From: Massilia putida
Lineage (GTDB): Bacteria > Pseudomonadota > Gammaproteobacteria > Burkholderiales > Burkholderiaceae_D
DNA: 64,000 nucleotides
Reading direction: 5' to 3'
Assembly (NCBI RefSeq): GCF_001941825.1
Contig: NZ_CP019038.1
Span: 4,774,001 to 4,838,000 of the forward strand
Position 1 is the stretch's first letter. Every line of letters starts with the position of its first letter. Position numbers and translations under genes: made by a program. Of the stretch, positions 1 through 8,442 are shown piece after piece. Under the pieces are notes generated by a model. That model saw only the letters and a list, made by a program, of their open reading frames with translations, had not been told where the DNA came from and did not search any database.

Positions 1-1
1 G

Positions 2-1132
2 TCGGCGCCGCTGCTCTTGATCCTCGGTTGGAACCTGCTCGTGTATCTCGCCCTGATCGTGTGGGCGCTCGTGCCGTCGAAGACCACCGGCTGGGCGAGC
101 CCGCGCCTGCTGCGGCGGCTGTCCGTCGGCAAGGCCGCGCTGCCGCGCAAGCTCCCGGCGCCGCTCGCCGCCGGCATCGCGCAATACGTTACGGACTGGT
201 CGCAGCTGACGGCCAAGCTCACGCATCTGCGCCTCGCGCGCACGATCCACTTCGCCGCAGCCACGTTCGCGCTCGGTGCGATCGCGTCGCTGTACGCGCG
301 CGGCGTGCTGACCCAATATGCTGCCGGGTGGGAAAGCACCTTCCTGGCCGCGCCGCAGGTGCATGCGCTGCTGTCCTTCCTGTTCGCGCCCGCGCTGGCC
401 GTGTTCCCGCTGCAGGGTTTTTCGCTGGCCGACGTCCAGGCCCTTCACTTCGTGCAGGAACCGTCGCCCGCCGGCGGCGCGCGCTGGGTGCACCTGTATG
501 CTGCGACGCTGTTGCTGCTCGTCGTGCTGCCGCGCCTCGTGCTGGCCGTCGTGTCCGCGCTGCGTGCGCGCCGTATCGCACATCGGTTTCCCCTCGACCT
601 GGGCCAACCCTATTATCGGCTGCTGGCCGACCGCGTCGGGGCGTCCGGTCCGGCCGTGCTGCGCGTGATCCCGTACAGCTTCACGGTCGACGAAGCGCGC
701 CATAAAGGTCTCGCGGCCGTCGCGACGATGGTCCTCGGCGAACAAGCGCAGTTGATGCTGCGCCCGTCCTGCGCGTATGGCGAAGAACCGAAGGAACTGC
801 TGCGCGACGCGCGCCTGGACGATCCCGATGTCGCCATCACGGCCGTTCTCTTCAATCTCGCGGCGACGCCTGAACGCGAGAACCACGGCGCCTTTCTCGA
901 CTATCTGGCGCGCAATACGCCGCGCGGCATCGCCGTGCTGCTCGACGAATCCGGCCTCGTCGAACGCGGCGCCGGCCAGGGTGGCTTCGACAATCGCGTG
1001 GTGGAGCGCGTCGCGCTGTGGCACGAGTTCTGCAGGTACCACCACACCCGCGCGACCGTCGTCGACCTGCTGCATCCCGAGCGCCATCCGCTCGACCTCG
1101 GGAACGGCCTTGCCGTCTCGGGTGCGGCATGA
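2..1132 (+). CDS. DUF2868 family membrane protein (5' end outside window)
   Basis: The reading frame is open to the left edge, so the N-terminus is missing. At least 377 residues are visible. Hydrophobic segments near the start, at about residues 75-95, 110-130 and 160-180, suggest several membrane passes, followed by a soluble C-terminal half. The sequence resembles DUF2868 proteins, which are of unknown function and are often encoded next to a DUF3482 GTPase. That is the case here: the stop overlaps the start of the GTPase gene by four bases (ATGA), which implies translational coupling. A GTPase-controlled membrane module is an inference. No catalytic motif was recognised. Confidence 0.75.
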   Translation, partial: SAPLLLILGWNLLVYLALIVWALVPSKTTGWASPRLLRRLSVGKAALPRKLPAPLAAGIAQYVTDWSQLTAKLTHLRLARTIHFAAATFALGAIASLYARGVLTQYAAGWESTFLAAPQVHALLSFLFAPALAVFPLQGFSLADVQALHFVQEPSPAGGARWVHLYAATLLLLVVLPRLVLAVVSALRARRIAHRFPLDLGQPYYRLLADRVGASGPAVLRVIPYSFTVDEARHKGLAAVATMVLGEQAQLMLRPSCAYGEEPKELLRDARLDDPDVAITAVLFNLAATPERENHGAFLDYLARNTPRGIAVLLDESGLVERGAGQGGFDNRVVERVALWHEFCRYHHTRATVVDLLHPERHPLDLGNGLAVSGAA

Positions 1133-2613
1133 GCGCGCAACCCGTCGACATCCAGTTCGCACTCGTCTCGCACACGAACAACGGCAAGACGACCTTGGCG
1201 CGCACGCTCATCGGCATGGACGTGGGCGAGGTGCGCGATGCCGCCCACGTGACCGTGTTCGCCGAAGCGCACACGCTGCAGACCACTCACACGGGCGATC
1301 GCCTGTTGTTGTGGGACACGCCCGGCTTCGGCGACTCGGTCCGCTTGCTCAAGCGGCTCGCGCAAGCCGGCAATCCGATCGGCTGGTTTCTGCGCGAAGT
1401 GTTCGACCGCTACCGCGACCGGCCGTTCTGGCTCAGCCAGCAGGCGCTGCGCGCGGCGAAGGATGCGGCCGACGTCGTCCTGTACCTCGTGAATTCGTCC
1501 GAGGATCCGCGCGACGCGGGCTATTTGCCGGCCGAGATGCGGATCCTGGAATGGCTGGGCAAACCGGTCGTCGTGCTGCTCAACCAACTGGGACCACCGC
1601 GGCCCGACGAGCAGGAACAGGCGGAGCAGACGCGCTGGAAGGCGCATCTCGACCGGTTCGCGATCGTGCGCGACGTGCTCGCGCTGGACGCGTTCGCCCG
1701 CTGCTGGGTGCACGAGGATGTGTTCTACGAGCGCGTCGGCAAGTTGATCGACGAGGCCAAGCGCGACGGCTATGCGCGCCTGCTCGCGGCCTGGCAGGCG
1801 AACAATGTGCAGCGCTTCCGCGCGTCCGTCGAACTCGGCGCGCAGATGCTGGCCGGCGCAGCGCGCGACAGCGAGGCGATCGCGCAGGAGGGCAAGGCGG
1901 GCCTGCTCAAGTCCGCATTGAAGGCAGTCGGTCTCGGCAAGGACGAACAAAAGCGCCAGGACGCGGCGATGGCCGGCCTCGTCGAGCGGCTCGAGCGGCG
2001 CATCGGCGATACGACCGTCGGCCTGCTGCGCCTGCACCGGCTCGACCCGGGCGACGCGGGCCGCATCAATGCCCGCGTGCGCGAGAACTTTGCCGTGCGC
2101 GCGCCCATCGACAAGGCGCCGGCCGGACTGCTGGGCGCCGTCGTCTCCGGCGCCGCGACCGGGCTGTCGGCGGACCTGATGGCCGGCGGCCTCACGTTGG
2201 GCGGCGGCGCGCTGCTCGGCGCGATCGTCGGGGCGCTCACGATGGCCGGCGCGGCCTGGGGTTTCAACACGACGACGGACCGCGACCGGCCTACCGTGCA
2301 GTTCGCGGATCCGTTCCTGCGCACGCTCCTCGTCGGCAGTGTGTTGCGCTACCTGGCCGTCGCCCACTTCGGACGGGGACGGGGCAACTTCGTCGAAGGC
2401 GAGGCGCCGCCGTTCTGGCAGGCAGAGGTCGAACGCAGCGTCGCGCGGCACGAGGCGGAACTGGCGCCGCTGTGGAAGGCCGTACGCGCCGCGCCCGATG
2501 CCGCGGCGGCGACTGCATCCGTGCAGGCGCTGCTCGGCCGCGTGATCGTGGAAACGCTCGAACATCTGTATCCGGAGACGGCGGCGCGCGCGCTGGCACG
2601 CGCGGCGATGTGA
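1129..2613 (+). CDS. GTPase with DUF3482 C-terminal domain
   Basis: 494 residues. The ATG at 1129 overlaps the preceding stop and gives the expected N-terminus just before the P-loop. A longer frame exists upstream but lies inside the neighbour. The P-loop reads HTNNGKTTL at about residues 14-22, followed by a switch/G3-like WDTPGFGDS near residue 63 and an LNQLG element near residue 150 in place of NKxD. The C-terminal half, with a hydrophobic glycine-rich stretch at about residues 340-380, matches DUF3482. This is probably a membrane-associated GTPase acting with the upstream DUF2868 protein. The cellular role is unknown. Confidence 0.8.
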   Translation: MSAQPVDIQFALVSHTNNGKTTLARTLIGMDVGEVRDAAHVTVFAEAHTLQTTHTGDRLLLWDTPGFGDSVRLLKRLAQAGNPIGWFLREVFDRYRDRPFWLSQQALRAAKDAADVVLYLVNSSEDPRDAGYLPAEMRILEWLGKPVVVLLNQLGPPRPDEQEQAEQTRWKAHLDRFAIVRDVLALDAFARCWVHEDVFYERVGKLIDEAKRDGYARLLAAWQANNVQRFRASVELGAQMLAGAARDSEAIAQEGKAGLLKSALKAVGLGKDEQKRQDAAMAGLVERLERRIGDTTVGLLRLHRLDPGDAGRINARVRENFAVRAPIDKAPAGLLGAVVSGAATGLSADLMAGGLTLGGGALLGAIVGALTMAGAAWGFNTTTDRDRPTVQFADPFLRTLLVGSVLRYLAVAHFGRGRGNFVEGEAPPFWQAEVERSVARHEAELAPLWKAVRAAPDAAAATASVQALLGRVIVETLEHLYPETAARALARAAM

Positions 2614-2624
2614 CACCTGTTGCA
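2609..2624 (+). promoter_or_regulatory. Candidate activator site (UAS) upstream of pedF
   Basis: TGTGACACCTGTTGCA fits the inverted repeat TGnnACA-CC-TGTnnCA. It starts 67 bp before the -24 element of the pedF promoter and overlaps the stop codon of the GTPase gene. Equivalent sites lie upstream of exaC and of the porin operon, and one precedes the activator gene. Confidence 0.65.
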
Positions 2625-2675
2625 AATTGGGACAGGCGCGGACCGCGTACGCCTTCATCAAGGGCGTCGAACGCA

Positions 2676-2691
2676 TGGCACGCCGATTGCT
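2676..2691 (+). promoter_or_regulatory. Sigma-54 promoter of pedF
   Basis: TGGCAC-N5-TTGCT is a full match to the -24/-12 consensus TGGCAC-N5-TTGCW. It lies 37 bp before the pedF start codon. Confidence 0.85.
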
Positions 2692-2727
2692 CATGTAGGG
2701 ATAGACCGATAACCTACAGGAGACATC

Positions 2728-3201
2728 ATGAAGCACACCATCCGCATCGCCGCCGGCGCATTGGCGCTCAGCGCCGCCGCACTCACCTCGCTCTGGGCCA
2801 ACGCGCACGGCAACGTGGTCCCGCAAGGCGTCGACACGACGGGCCTGCCGACGCTGGGCGACAAGTGGCGCGACGAGAATCCCTACCGCGCCAATAAGCT
2901 CGCGCTGAAGATCGGCTCGTCGGCCTACAACCAGAACTGCGCGCGCTGCCACGGCCTGGAAGCGGAATCCGGCGGCATCGCGCCGGACCTGCGCCTGCTC
3001 GACCGCGACTGCACCGGCATCAAGAACGAGACCAAGAAACAGGCCTGCTACAAGGAGACCGACAAGTACTTCCTGACCAGCATCCGCCACGGCAAGGTGC
3101 GCAACGGCGCCGTCTACATGCCGCCGTTCGAGGGCGTGTTCAACCAGGAAGCGATGTGGGCCATCAAGACCTACCTCGAGTCCCGCCGCGCCGCGGACTG
3201 A
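2728..3201 (+). CDS. pedF: Cytochrome c-550 PedF-like
   Basis: 157 residues with a signal peptide ending near AHG (residues 1-27). There is one haem c site, C71-A-R-C74-H75, and a probable axial Met at residue 131 in VYMPPF. It resembles the small periplasmic cytochromes c encoded with PQQ ethanol dehydrogenases (PedF/ExaB), which take electrons from the quinoprotein and pass them to a terminal oxidase. AGGAGA sits just upstream of the ATG. The next gene starts seven bases after the stop, so the two form an operon under the sigma-54 promoter at 2676. Confidence 0.88.
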   Translation: MKHTIRIAAGALALSAAALTSLWANAHGNVVPQGVDTTGLPTLGDKWRDENPYRANKLALKIGSSAYNQNCARCHGLEAESGGIAPDLRLLDRDCTGIKNETKKQACYKETDKYFLTSIRHGKVRNGAVYMPPFEGVFNQEAMWAIKTYLESRRAAD

Positions 3202-3208
3202 GGCGACC

Positions 3209-4048
3209 ATGTCGACCCCGATATCGCCGTCGCGCCGCCGCGTGCTCGCCGCCGGCCTGCTGCTGGGTGCGGGCATCGCCGCACCCGCTCTCGCGGCAGA
3301 CGCCCCCGTGCTGCGCGAAGCGGGCTTCCTCAAGGTGGCCGTCTACAACGATCTTGCGCCGTTCTCCGATCACGGCCAGGGCATCGACGCCGACCTCGGC
3401 GCCGCACTGGCCGGCAAGCTTGGACTGAAGCTGACGCTGTTGCCGTTCAATGCCGGCGACGACCTCGGCGACGATCTGCGCAATATGGTGTGGAAGGGCC
3501 ACTACCTCGGCTACGGACCGGCCGACGTGATGCTGCACGTGCCTGTCGACCGCATGCTGATGAATGCGAATCCGCAGGTCGAGGTTTTCGCGCCGTACTA
3601 TGTGGAGACCGTGCGGCTCGTGCGCAGCGCGCGGTCGATGCCGCGGTTCGACGGCGTGGAGGCGCTGGCGGGCAAGCGCATCGGCGTCGAGAAGGTGTCG
3701 ATCTCGGGGATGGTCATGCTGGGCGAGGGCGGGGGACGCTTCCGCGAGCAGGTGCACATTTATCCGACCGCGATCGAGGCGCTGGAGCGGCTGAAGGCAG
3801 GCGACCTGGATGCGGTGCTGGCCACGCGCGCCCAGATCGAATCCGTGATGAAGGGCGATCCCGCGTTCCCGCTGGAGGACGTGCCGTTCGACCGTCTACC
3901 GCGCAGCGGCTGGGCGATCGGCATGGCGGTGAAAAAGGATAATCTCGGCCTCGCGCGCCGGTTGCAGGCCGCGCTGAACGACCTGGCAGCCAGCGGTGAA
4001 CTGAAGACGATCTTTGCGAAGTACGGCGTGCAGGCCGTCAGGCCGTGA
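3209..4048 (+). CDS. pedG: Quinoprotein-associated periplasmic solute-binding protein (PedG/MxaJ/XoxJ type)
   Basis: 279 residues. The N-terminus has a twin Arg stretch (SRRRVLAAG) and a hydrophobic signal sequence, followed by a two-lobed SBP_bac_3-like fold. It belongs to the solute-binding family found beside PQQ alcohol dehydrogenases, where MxaJ/XoxJ homologues are thought to help mature or bind the dehydrogenase rather than feed a transporter. No ABC permease or ATPase is encoded nearby, which supports that view. It is cotranscribed with pedF. Confidence 0.82.
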   Translation: MSTPISPSRRRVLAAGLLLGAGIAAPALAADAPVLREAGFLKVAVYNDLAPFSDHGQGIDADLGAALAGKLGLKLTLLPFNAGDDLGDDLRNMVWKGHYLGYGPADVMLHVPVDRMLMNANPQVEVFAPYYVETVRLVRSARSMPRFDGVEALAGKRIGVEKVSISGMVMLGEGGGRFREQVHIYPTAIEALERLKAGDLDAVLATRAQIESVMKGDPAFPLEDVPFDRLPRSGWAIGMAVKKDNLGLARRLQAALNDLAASGELKTIFAKYGVQAVRP

Positions 4049-4060
4049 GCGGGCGGAGGT

Positions 4061-4246
4061 CTATTCTTCCGACCACAGCTTGCCGCCGGTGGCCCAATGC
4101 TCGCGCTTGACTTCCTGGATCAGGATGTCCACGGATTCGGGCGCGCACTCCAGCGTCTTGACGGTGGCTTCCGTGACGGCTCGCACGAAGGCACGCTTTT
4201 GTTCCGGCGTGCGGCCTTCGAACAGTTGAACGTTTATGGTCGGCAT
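4061..4246 (-). CDS. 4-oxalocrotonate tautomerase family protein
   Basis: 61 residues starting MPTINVQLFEGRT, so the catalytic Pro becomes the N-terminal residue after Met removal. The length is that of a single 4-OT subunit. The start was chosen at the Met that exposes this Pro; the frame is open further upstream, but that part would hide the catalytic residue. The gene is the last of a minus-strand run, ten bases after the aldolase gene. A specific 2-hydroxymuconate role cannot be claimed because no meta-cleavage genes are nearby. Confidence 0.85.
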   Translation of the reverse strand: MPTINVQLFEGRTPEQKRAFVRAVTEATVKTLECAPESVDILIQEVKREHWATGGKLWSEE

Positions 4247-4256
4247 AGAGGCTCCT

Positions 4257-5033
4257 TTAAGTACGGTATTTGGGACTGGCCGCGTCCAGGCGGCGCAGCA
4301 GGGAAGGCCATTCGAGCGCGCCTTCGGGCGAACTGTCGCCCACCAGCTGCGCGTGCGCGGTCGAGCACATCGCCTCAGCAGGCTGGCGCAGCGGCACGCC
4401 GGCCGCCTGCGCGCGCAGCTGCGCATCGCAGGCGCGGTCCAGCGTTTCCATCAGCACGAACGCTTCGGGGATCGTCCGGCCCACGGTGAGGCTGCCGTGA
4501 TTCCGCAGCAGCATGGCGGGCCTCGCGCCCAGGTTGCGCACGAGGCGCGCCTGTTCGTCGGGCGTCATCGCGATGCCTTCATAGTCGTGATACGCGAGTT
4601 CCCCGTAGAAGCGCAGTGCATACGGCGACAGCGGCAGCAGGCCATCTTGCTGCATGCCGACGGCGATGCCGGACGGGTTATGCAGGTGCATGACGCAGGC
4701 GGCATCCGGCCGCGCCTTGTGCACGGCCGCGTGCAGGCGGAAGCCCGACTGGTTCACCCGGGCCGGCAGCGCCCCGACGACGTTGCCGTCGCCGTCGACC
4801 TTCACCAGGTTCGACGCCGTCACTTCATCGAAGCACATGCCGAACGCGTTGATCAGGTAGTGGCCCGGTTCACCGGGGATCGCGGCAGAGATGTGGGTAT
4901 AGATGCCGTCGGCCCAGCCGTACAGCGCGCATAACTGGTAGCACGCGGCGAGGTCGACGCGCGTTTGCCATTCTGAAGTCATCGGGAGTTTGTCCATCAC
5001 GCCAGCGTAGCAGGCAATATGCACGTTGGTCAT
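4257..5033 (-). CDS. Class II aldolase/adducin family protein
   Basis: 258 residues. It shows the class II aldolase fold with metal-binding histidines in MHLHNPSG (about residues 116-123) and LLRNHGSL (about residues 175-182). Such proteins are aldolases, epimerases or decarboxylases acting on hydroxy-carbonyl substrates; the substrate here is unknown. A second in-frame ATG at 4997 is a possible start; the longer form was kept because an AGCAGG-like ribosome site precedes 5033. It lies 36 bases after the PqqU-like receptor gene and is probably in the same operon. Confidence 0.8.
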   Translation of the reverse strand: MTNVHIACYAGVMDKLPMTSEWQTRVDLAACYQLCALYGWADGIYTHISAAIPGEPGHYLINAFGMCFDEVTASNLVKVDGDGNVVGALPARVNQSGFRLHAAVHKARPDAACVMHLHNPSGIAVGMQQDGLLPLSPYALRFYGELAYHDYEGIAMTPDEQARLVRNLGARPAMLLRNHGSLTVGRTIPEAFVLMETLDRACDAQLRAQAAGVPLRQPAEAMCSTAHAQLVGDSSPEGALEWPSLLRRLDAASPKYRT

Positions 5034-5069
5034 ACGCCTGCTTGCATAAACGCTATGCGTGCCGCGTAT

Positions 5070-7181
5070 TCAGAACTGGTACTGGACGCCGGCGCCGAGC
5101 ACCCAGTTGCGTCCCGGCGCCGCTTCATAATAACGCTTGTTGCTGTCGCCGACGATGACCGAGCCGACGTACGTGCGGTCGAACACGTTGTTCACGCGCG
5201 CGTACTCGCGCACGCGCCACGCGCCCAGCGTCTGGTTGGCCTGCACGCGCGCATTGACGATCGCATAGCCCGGTGCCGGCGTCGCCGCGTTGGCGTCGTC
5301 CGGATAGACTTTGCCGCTGGCGATCGCCTCCAGCGCCGCCTGCAGGCGACCGTCCGCATCCTTCCACGCCAGCTCGCCGAACAGACTCGTTCGCGGCACG
5401 CCCGGCAGGCGATTGCCCTCCGCAACGCCGGTGAAGGCCTCGTCGTAGATCGCGCGCAGCAGCGTGGCCGCCAGGCGGGCGGAGAAGCCCGCGCGCAGGT
5501 CGGCATCAAGCGCCAGCTCCAGGCCCTGACGCAAGGTGGCGCTCGCATTGCGGTAGCTGGTGCGGCCGCCGCTGGAACTGTCGACCACCAGCTCGTCCTG
5601 TGTGCGCACCTGGAAGAGGGCGGCGTTCACGCGCACGTCAGGGCCGATCATGGCCTTGGCACCCGCCTCCAACTGCGTGCTGGTGGCTGCGCCAAGATGG
5701 TAATTGAAGCCGCCGCCCGTGCCCGAGTAGAACACCTCGTTGAGCGTAGGCGTCTCGAAACCCCGCGCCGCGCTGGCGTAGACGTTGAGCGTGGGCGTGA
5801 CCTTGTACAGCGCACCGAGCAGCGGCGTCGTGTGGCGGTAGTCGACGCTGCCGCCGTCGTTGCCGTTCGAGAGATAGTGGTCGTCCACGTCGAAGCTCAC
5901 GCGGCTGTGGCGCAGGCCGGCCGTGAACACCCACGGTCCGCGCTCCCATTCCATCTGCAGGTAGGGGTCGACGTTGCGCACGTCGTCTTCCTCGTCGCGG
6001 CGCAGGCGGCCCTTCACGCCGAAGGCCGTGCCGACGTAGTTCTCGTACCCCTTGCGCGCATCGTTCGATTTGCCGGCTTCCAGGCCCACGGTCGTGCGCA
6101 GGGTGCCGTCGCCGAGCGGGCGCACCATCAGCCAGTTCGCGTCGACGCCGTAGAAATCGCGGTCGAAATCGACCACGCCGCCGGAATGGCTGGCCGGCGC
6201 CTGGAACGCTTTTGAAAACGACTGGTACTGGATCACGCTGCGGTTGCCGCCGTAGACCGTCATATGCAGGCGGTCGGTGCCGAATTTTTCATCCCAGGCC
6301 ACGCCGATCTGCTGGTGGTGGATGGTCTTGCGCGTGTCGTAGCGGTCGGCCAGCGTGCGCCTGGGCGTTTGCGTGTCCGTCGTGTCGATCTCGCCGGTGC
6401 GCGGGTCGCGCTGGAACGTGGCCCACGTCACGCCGAGCGGATCCTGTGTGTCGTCCTGGCGCAGGCTGCTCCCCGTCACCGTCAGCTTGCCAGTGGTAGA
6501 CGTGTCGAAGGTCAGCTTCGCATAGGCCTGGTCGCGCGTGGCGGCGCTGTGGGCGCGGTAGCCGTCCGTCTCGAAGCGCGACCCGTCGAGCAGCCAGCCG
6601 AAGCTGCCCTGCTTGCCGCCCGTGTTGACGTCCGTCTTGCGCATGCCGTCGCTGCCGGCGGAGACGTTCGTTTCGACATAGGGCGCGCCGCGCGGATCGC
6701 GCGTGAACAGCTGGATCACGCCGCCCGCGTGGTTGCCGTACAGCGTGGAGAACGGGCCGCGCAAGACTTCGATGCGCTCGGCCATGTCGAGGTTGAACGT
6801 CGCGGCCTGGCCCTGGCCGTCGGGCATGGTGGCCGGGATGCCGTCCGCGATGAGGCGCACGCCGCGCACGCCGAACGCGGAGCGCGCGCCGAAGCCGCGC
6901 GACGAGATCTGCAGGTCCTGCGCATAGTTCTGGCGGTTCTGCACATTGATCCCCGGTACCGCGGCCAGCGCCTCGGATGCGTTCACGCGCGGCTGGGCAG
7001 CGCCGATGCGGTCCGCGTCGACGACGTCGATGGCGGCCGGCAGGTCGAAGCTCGTGTGCTCGGCGCGCGTGGCGCTGACGACGACCACGCTCATGGGCGC
7101 ATCCGGCGCATCGGGCGCGGCGGTGCAGGCCAGCGGTGCGGCGGCGAACAGCGCCGCCACAAAATTCAAACGGTATTCCAT
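5070..7181 (-). CDS. pqqU: TonB-dependent outer membrane receptor, PqqU/YncD type
   Basis: 703 residues: signal peptide (about residues 1-21), plug domain, and a 22-strand barrel ending in the outer membrane signature YQF. It shares long blocks that I recognise from E. coli YncD (PqqU), the PQQ uptake receptor: VPGINVQNRQNYAQDLQ and GIPATMPDGQGQ in the plug, DTRKTI and YQS in the barrel, RGFETPT, VVDSSSGGRT, and YVGSVIV with RYYE...PGRN near the end. Divergent from it is a YncE-like gene, as at the E. coli yncD-yncE locus. Its place inside a PQQ dehydrogenase cluster fits PQQ import. The assignment rests on remembered similarity, not a search. Confidence 0.82.
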   Translation of the reverse strand: MEYRLNFVAALFAAAPLACTAAPDAPDAPMSVVVVSATRAEHTSFDLPAAIDVVDADRIGAAQPRVNASEALAAVPGINVQNRQNYAQDLQISSRGFGARSAFGVRGVRLIADGIPATMPDGQGQAATFNLDMAERIEVLRGPFSTLYGNHAGGVIQLFTRDPRGAPYVETNVSAGSDGMRKTDVNTGGKQGSFGWLLDGSRFETDGYRAHSAATRDQAYAKLTFDTSTTGKLTVTGSSLRQDDTQDPLGVTWATFQRDPRTGEIDTTDTQTPRRTLADRYDTRKTIHHQQIGVAWDEKFGTDRLHMTVYGGNRSVIQYQSFSKAFQAPASHSGGVVDFDRDFYGVDANWLMVRPLGDGTLRTTVGLEAGKSNDARKGYENYVGTAFGVKGRLRRDEEDDVRNVDPYLQMEWERGPWVFTAGLRHSRVSFDVDDHYLSNGNDGGSVDYRHTTPLLGALYKVTPTLNVYASAARGFETPTLNEVFYSGTGGGFNYHLGAATSTQLEAGAKAMIGPDVRVNAALFQVRTQDELVVDSSSGGRTSYRNASATLRQGLELALDADLRAGFSARLAATLLRAIYDEAFTGVAEGNRLPGVPRTSLFGELAWKDADGRLQAALEAIASGKVYPDDANAATPAPGYAIVNARVQANQTLGAWRVREYARVNNVFDRTYVGSVIVGDSNKRYYEAAPGRNWVLGAGVQYQF

Positions 7182-7243
7182 CTTGTCTCCATGCTCAATG
7201 TCGAATAGTCCGCCCTGTCGTCCGGGCGCCGACCATCAGCGCA

Positions 7244-7259
7244 TGCAATATACCTGCCA
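7244..7259 (-). promoter_or_regulatory. Sigma-54 promoter candidate of pqqU operon
   Basis: On the minus strand the sequence reads TGGCAG-N5-TTGCA, one mismatch from the -24/-12 consensus. It lies 62 bp before the receptor start. No clear copy of the 16-bp activator site was found at the expected distance. Confidence 0.6.
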
Positions 7260-7281
7260 GCCCGGAAACGTGCTGTGCGCA

Positions 7282-7297
7282 TGGCATGGCGCTTGCA
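7282..7297 (+). promoter_or_regulatory. Sigma-54 promoter candidate of the YncE-like gene
   Basis: TGGCAT-N5-TTGCA is one mismatch from consensus and lies 35 bp before the ATG at 7333. Together with the minus-strand match at 7244-7259 it makes the intergenic region divergently sigma-54 controlled. Confidence 0.65.
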
Positions 7298-7332
7298 GTC
7301 CCGAGAGTACCGCTCACTCTTGAAGGACCATC

Positions 7333-8274
7333 ATGTTACTCGTTCGTTCCCTCATCGTCCTGCTGGCCTGCGGCTGCGGCGCCGCGCAGGCCGCGCCCTT
7401 CGCCTACGTCCCCAACGAAAAATCCGGCACGGTCAGCGTGATCGACACGGCCAGCGGCGCCGCCGTGCACCAGATCGCGGCCGGCAAGCGTCCGCGCGGC
7501 ATCGCGGCCGATCCGGCGGGCACGCGGCTGTACGTGACGGATGCGGCCGCCAATGCGCTGCTCGTGCTGGATGCGGCCAGCGGCGCGACGTTGAATACGA
7601 TCCCGCTCGGCAGCTCGCCGGAGGGCGTGAACGCATCGCGCGACGGCCGCTGGGTCGCCGTCGCGGTGGAAGACACCAACAGCGTGGCGTTGATCGACGC
7701 GGCCGCGCGCATGCTCGCCGCCGATATCCCCGTTCAGGGCCGCAATCCCGAGCACGCCGTGTTCAGCCCGGACGGGCGCTGGCTGCTCGTCTCGGCCGAG
7801 AACGCGGAACAGGTCGACGTGATCGACGTGGCCGCGCGCCGCCAGGTCGGCTCGATCGCCGTGGGTCTGCGTCCGCGCGGCATCGGCTTCTCGCCGGACG
7901 GCGCGCGGGCCTACGTCGCGTGCGAGCTGGCGGGCGCGGTGTACGTGCTGGACATCGAACAGCGGCGCAGCATCGCAATCATCCCGGCGGGGAAGAACCC
8001 GGCCGGCATCGCCGTATCTCCGGACGGGAAGACCGTGTTCGTGTCGAACGGCGCGGACGGCAGCGTGATGCGCATCGACGCCGCACGCAACGCGGTGGAC
8101 GCCACCATCGCGGTCGGCAAGCGGCCCTGGAACATGGCGCTGACGAGCGACGGCAGCCGGCTGTACGTGGCGAACGGCCGCTCGGACAGCGTGTCCGTGA
8201 TCGACACGGCGGCGGGCCGCAAGACGGCCGACATCGCCGTGGGCCAGCTGCCGTGGGGTGTGGTGATCCGCTGA
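7333..8274 (+). CDS. YncE-like YVTN beta-propeller protein, PQQ-catabolism associated
   Basis: 313 residues with a signal peptide (about residues 1-20) and about seven repeats of the type GxxPxGIAxxPDGxxxYVxN...VxVID, i.e. a YVTN/NHL beta-propeller. It resembles the periplasmic propeller proteins annotated as PQQ-dependent catabolism-associated and E. coli YncE. It is divergent from the PqqU-like gene and has its own sigma-54 promoter match. Possible roles are handling of PQQ or of the dehydrogenase in the periplasm; no activity can be read from the sequence. Confidence 0.82.
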   Translation: MLLVRSLIVLLACGCGAAQAAPFAYVPNEKSGTVSVIDTASGAAVHQIAAGKRPRGIAADPAGTRLYVTDAAANALLVLDAASGATLNTIPLGSSPEGVNASRDGRWVAVAVEDTNSVALIDAAARMLAADIPVQGRNPEHAVFSPDGRWLLVSAENAEQVDVIDVAARRQVGSIAVGLRPRGIGFSPDGARAYVACELAGAVYVLDIEQRRSIAIIPAGKNPAGIAVSPDGKTVFVSNGADGSVMRIDAARNAVDATIAVGKRPWNMALTSDGSRLYVANGRSDSVSVIDTAAGRKTADIAVGQLPWGVVIR

Positions 8275-8286
8275 GTTGTTCAAGTT

Positions 8287-8302
8287 TGGGACACCTGTAC
8301 CA
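8287..8302 (+). promoter_or_regulatory. Candidate activator site (UAS) upstream of exaC
   Basis: TGGGACACCTGTACCA is a near-perfect inverted repeat (TGGnACA/TGTnCCA around CC). It starts 68 bp before the -24 element. The 14 bases CACCTGTACCAGAA recur exactly in front of the activator gene. Confidence 0.7.
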
Positions 8303-8354
8303 GAAACAGCCGGCGCCAGGCCGTCCGGCACGGCCAAAACAGGGGAAACCGGGC

Positions 8355-8370
8355 TGGCACGGGGTTTGCG
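8355..8370 (+). promoter_or_regulatory. Sigma-54 promoter of exaC operon
   Basis: TGGCAC-N5-TTGCG matches all invariant positions of the -24/-12 consensus and lies 72 bp before the exaC ATG. Confidence 0.85.
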
Positions 8371-8442
8371 AAAGAAGAGGAGTACGAACCAACAACCGGT
8401 GCCGGCAACGGCCAATTCCAACTCATAGAGAAAGAGGATGAC

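Noticed and set aside
901-3333. 810-residue minus-strand frame opposite the GTPase and pedF genes
   Set aside because: It runs across two well-supported plus-strand genes and has Arg/Ala-rich shadow composition.
7207-7222. Possible activator site between pqqU and the YncE-like gene
   Set aside because: Only CCTGT and part of the right half-site match, and the distance to the -24 box is about 75 bp rather than 67-68.
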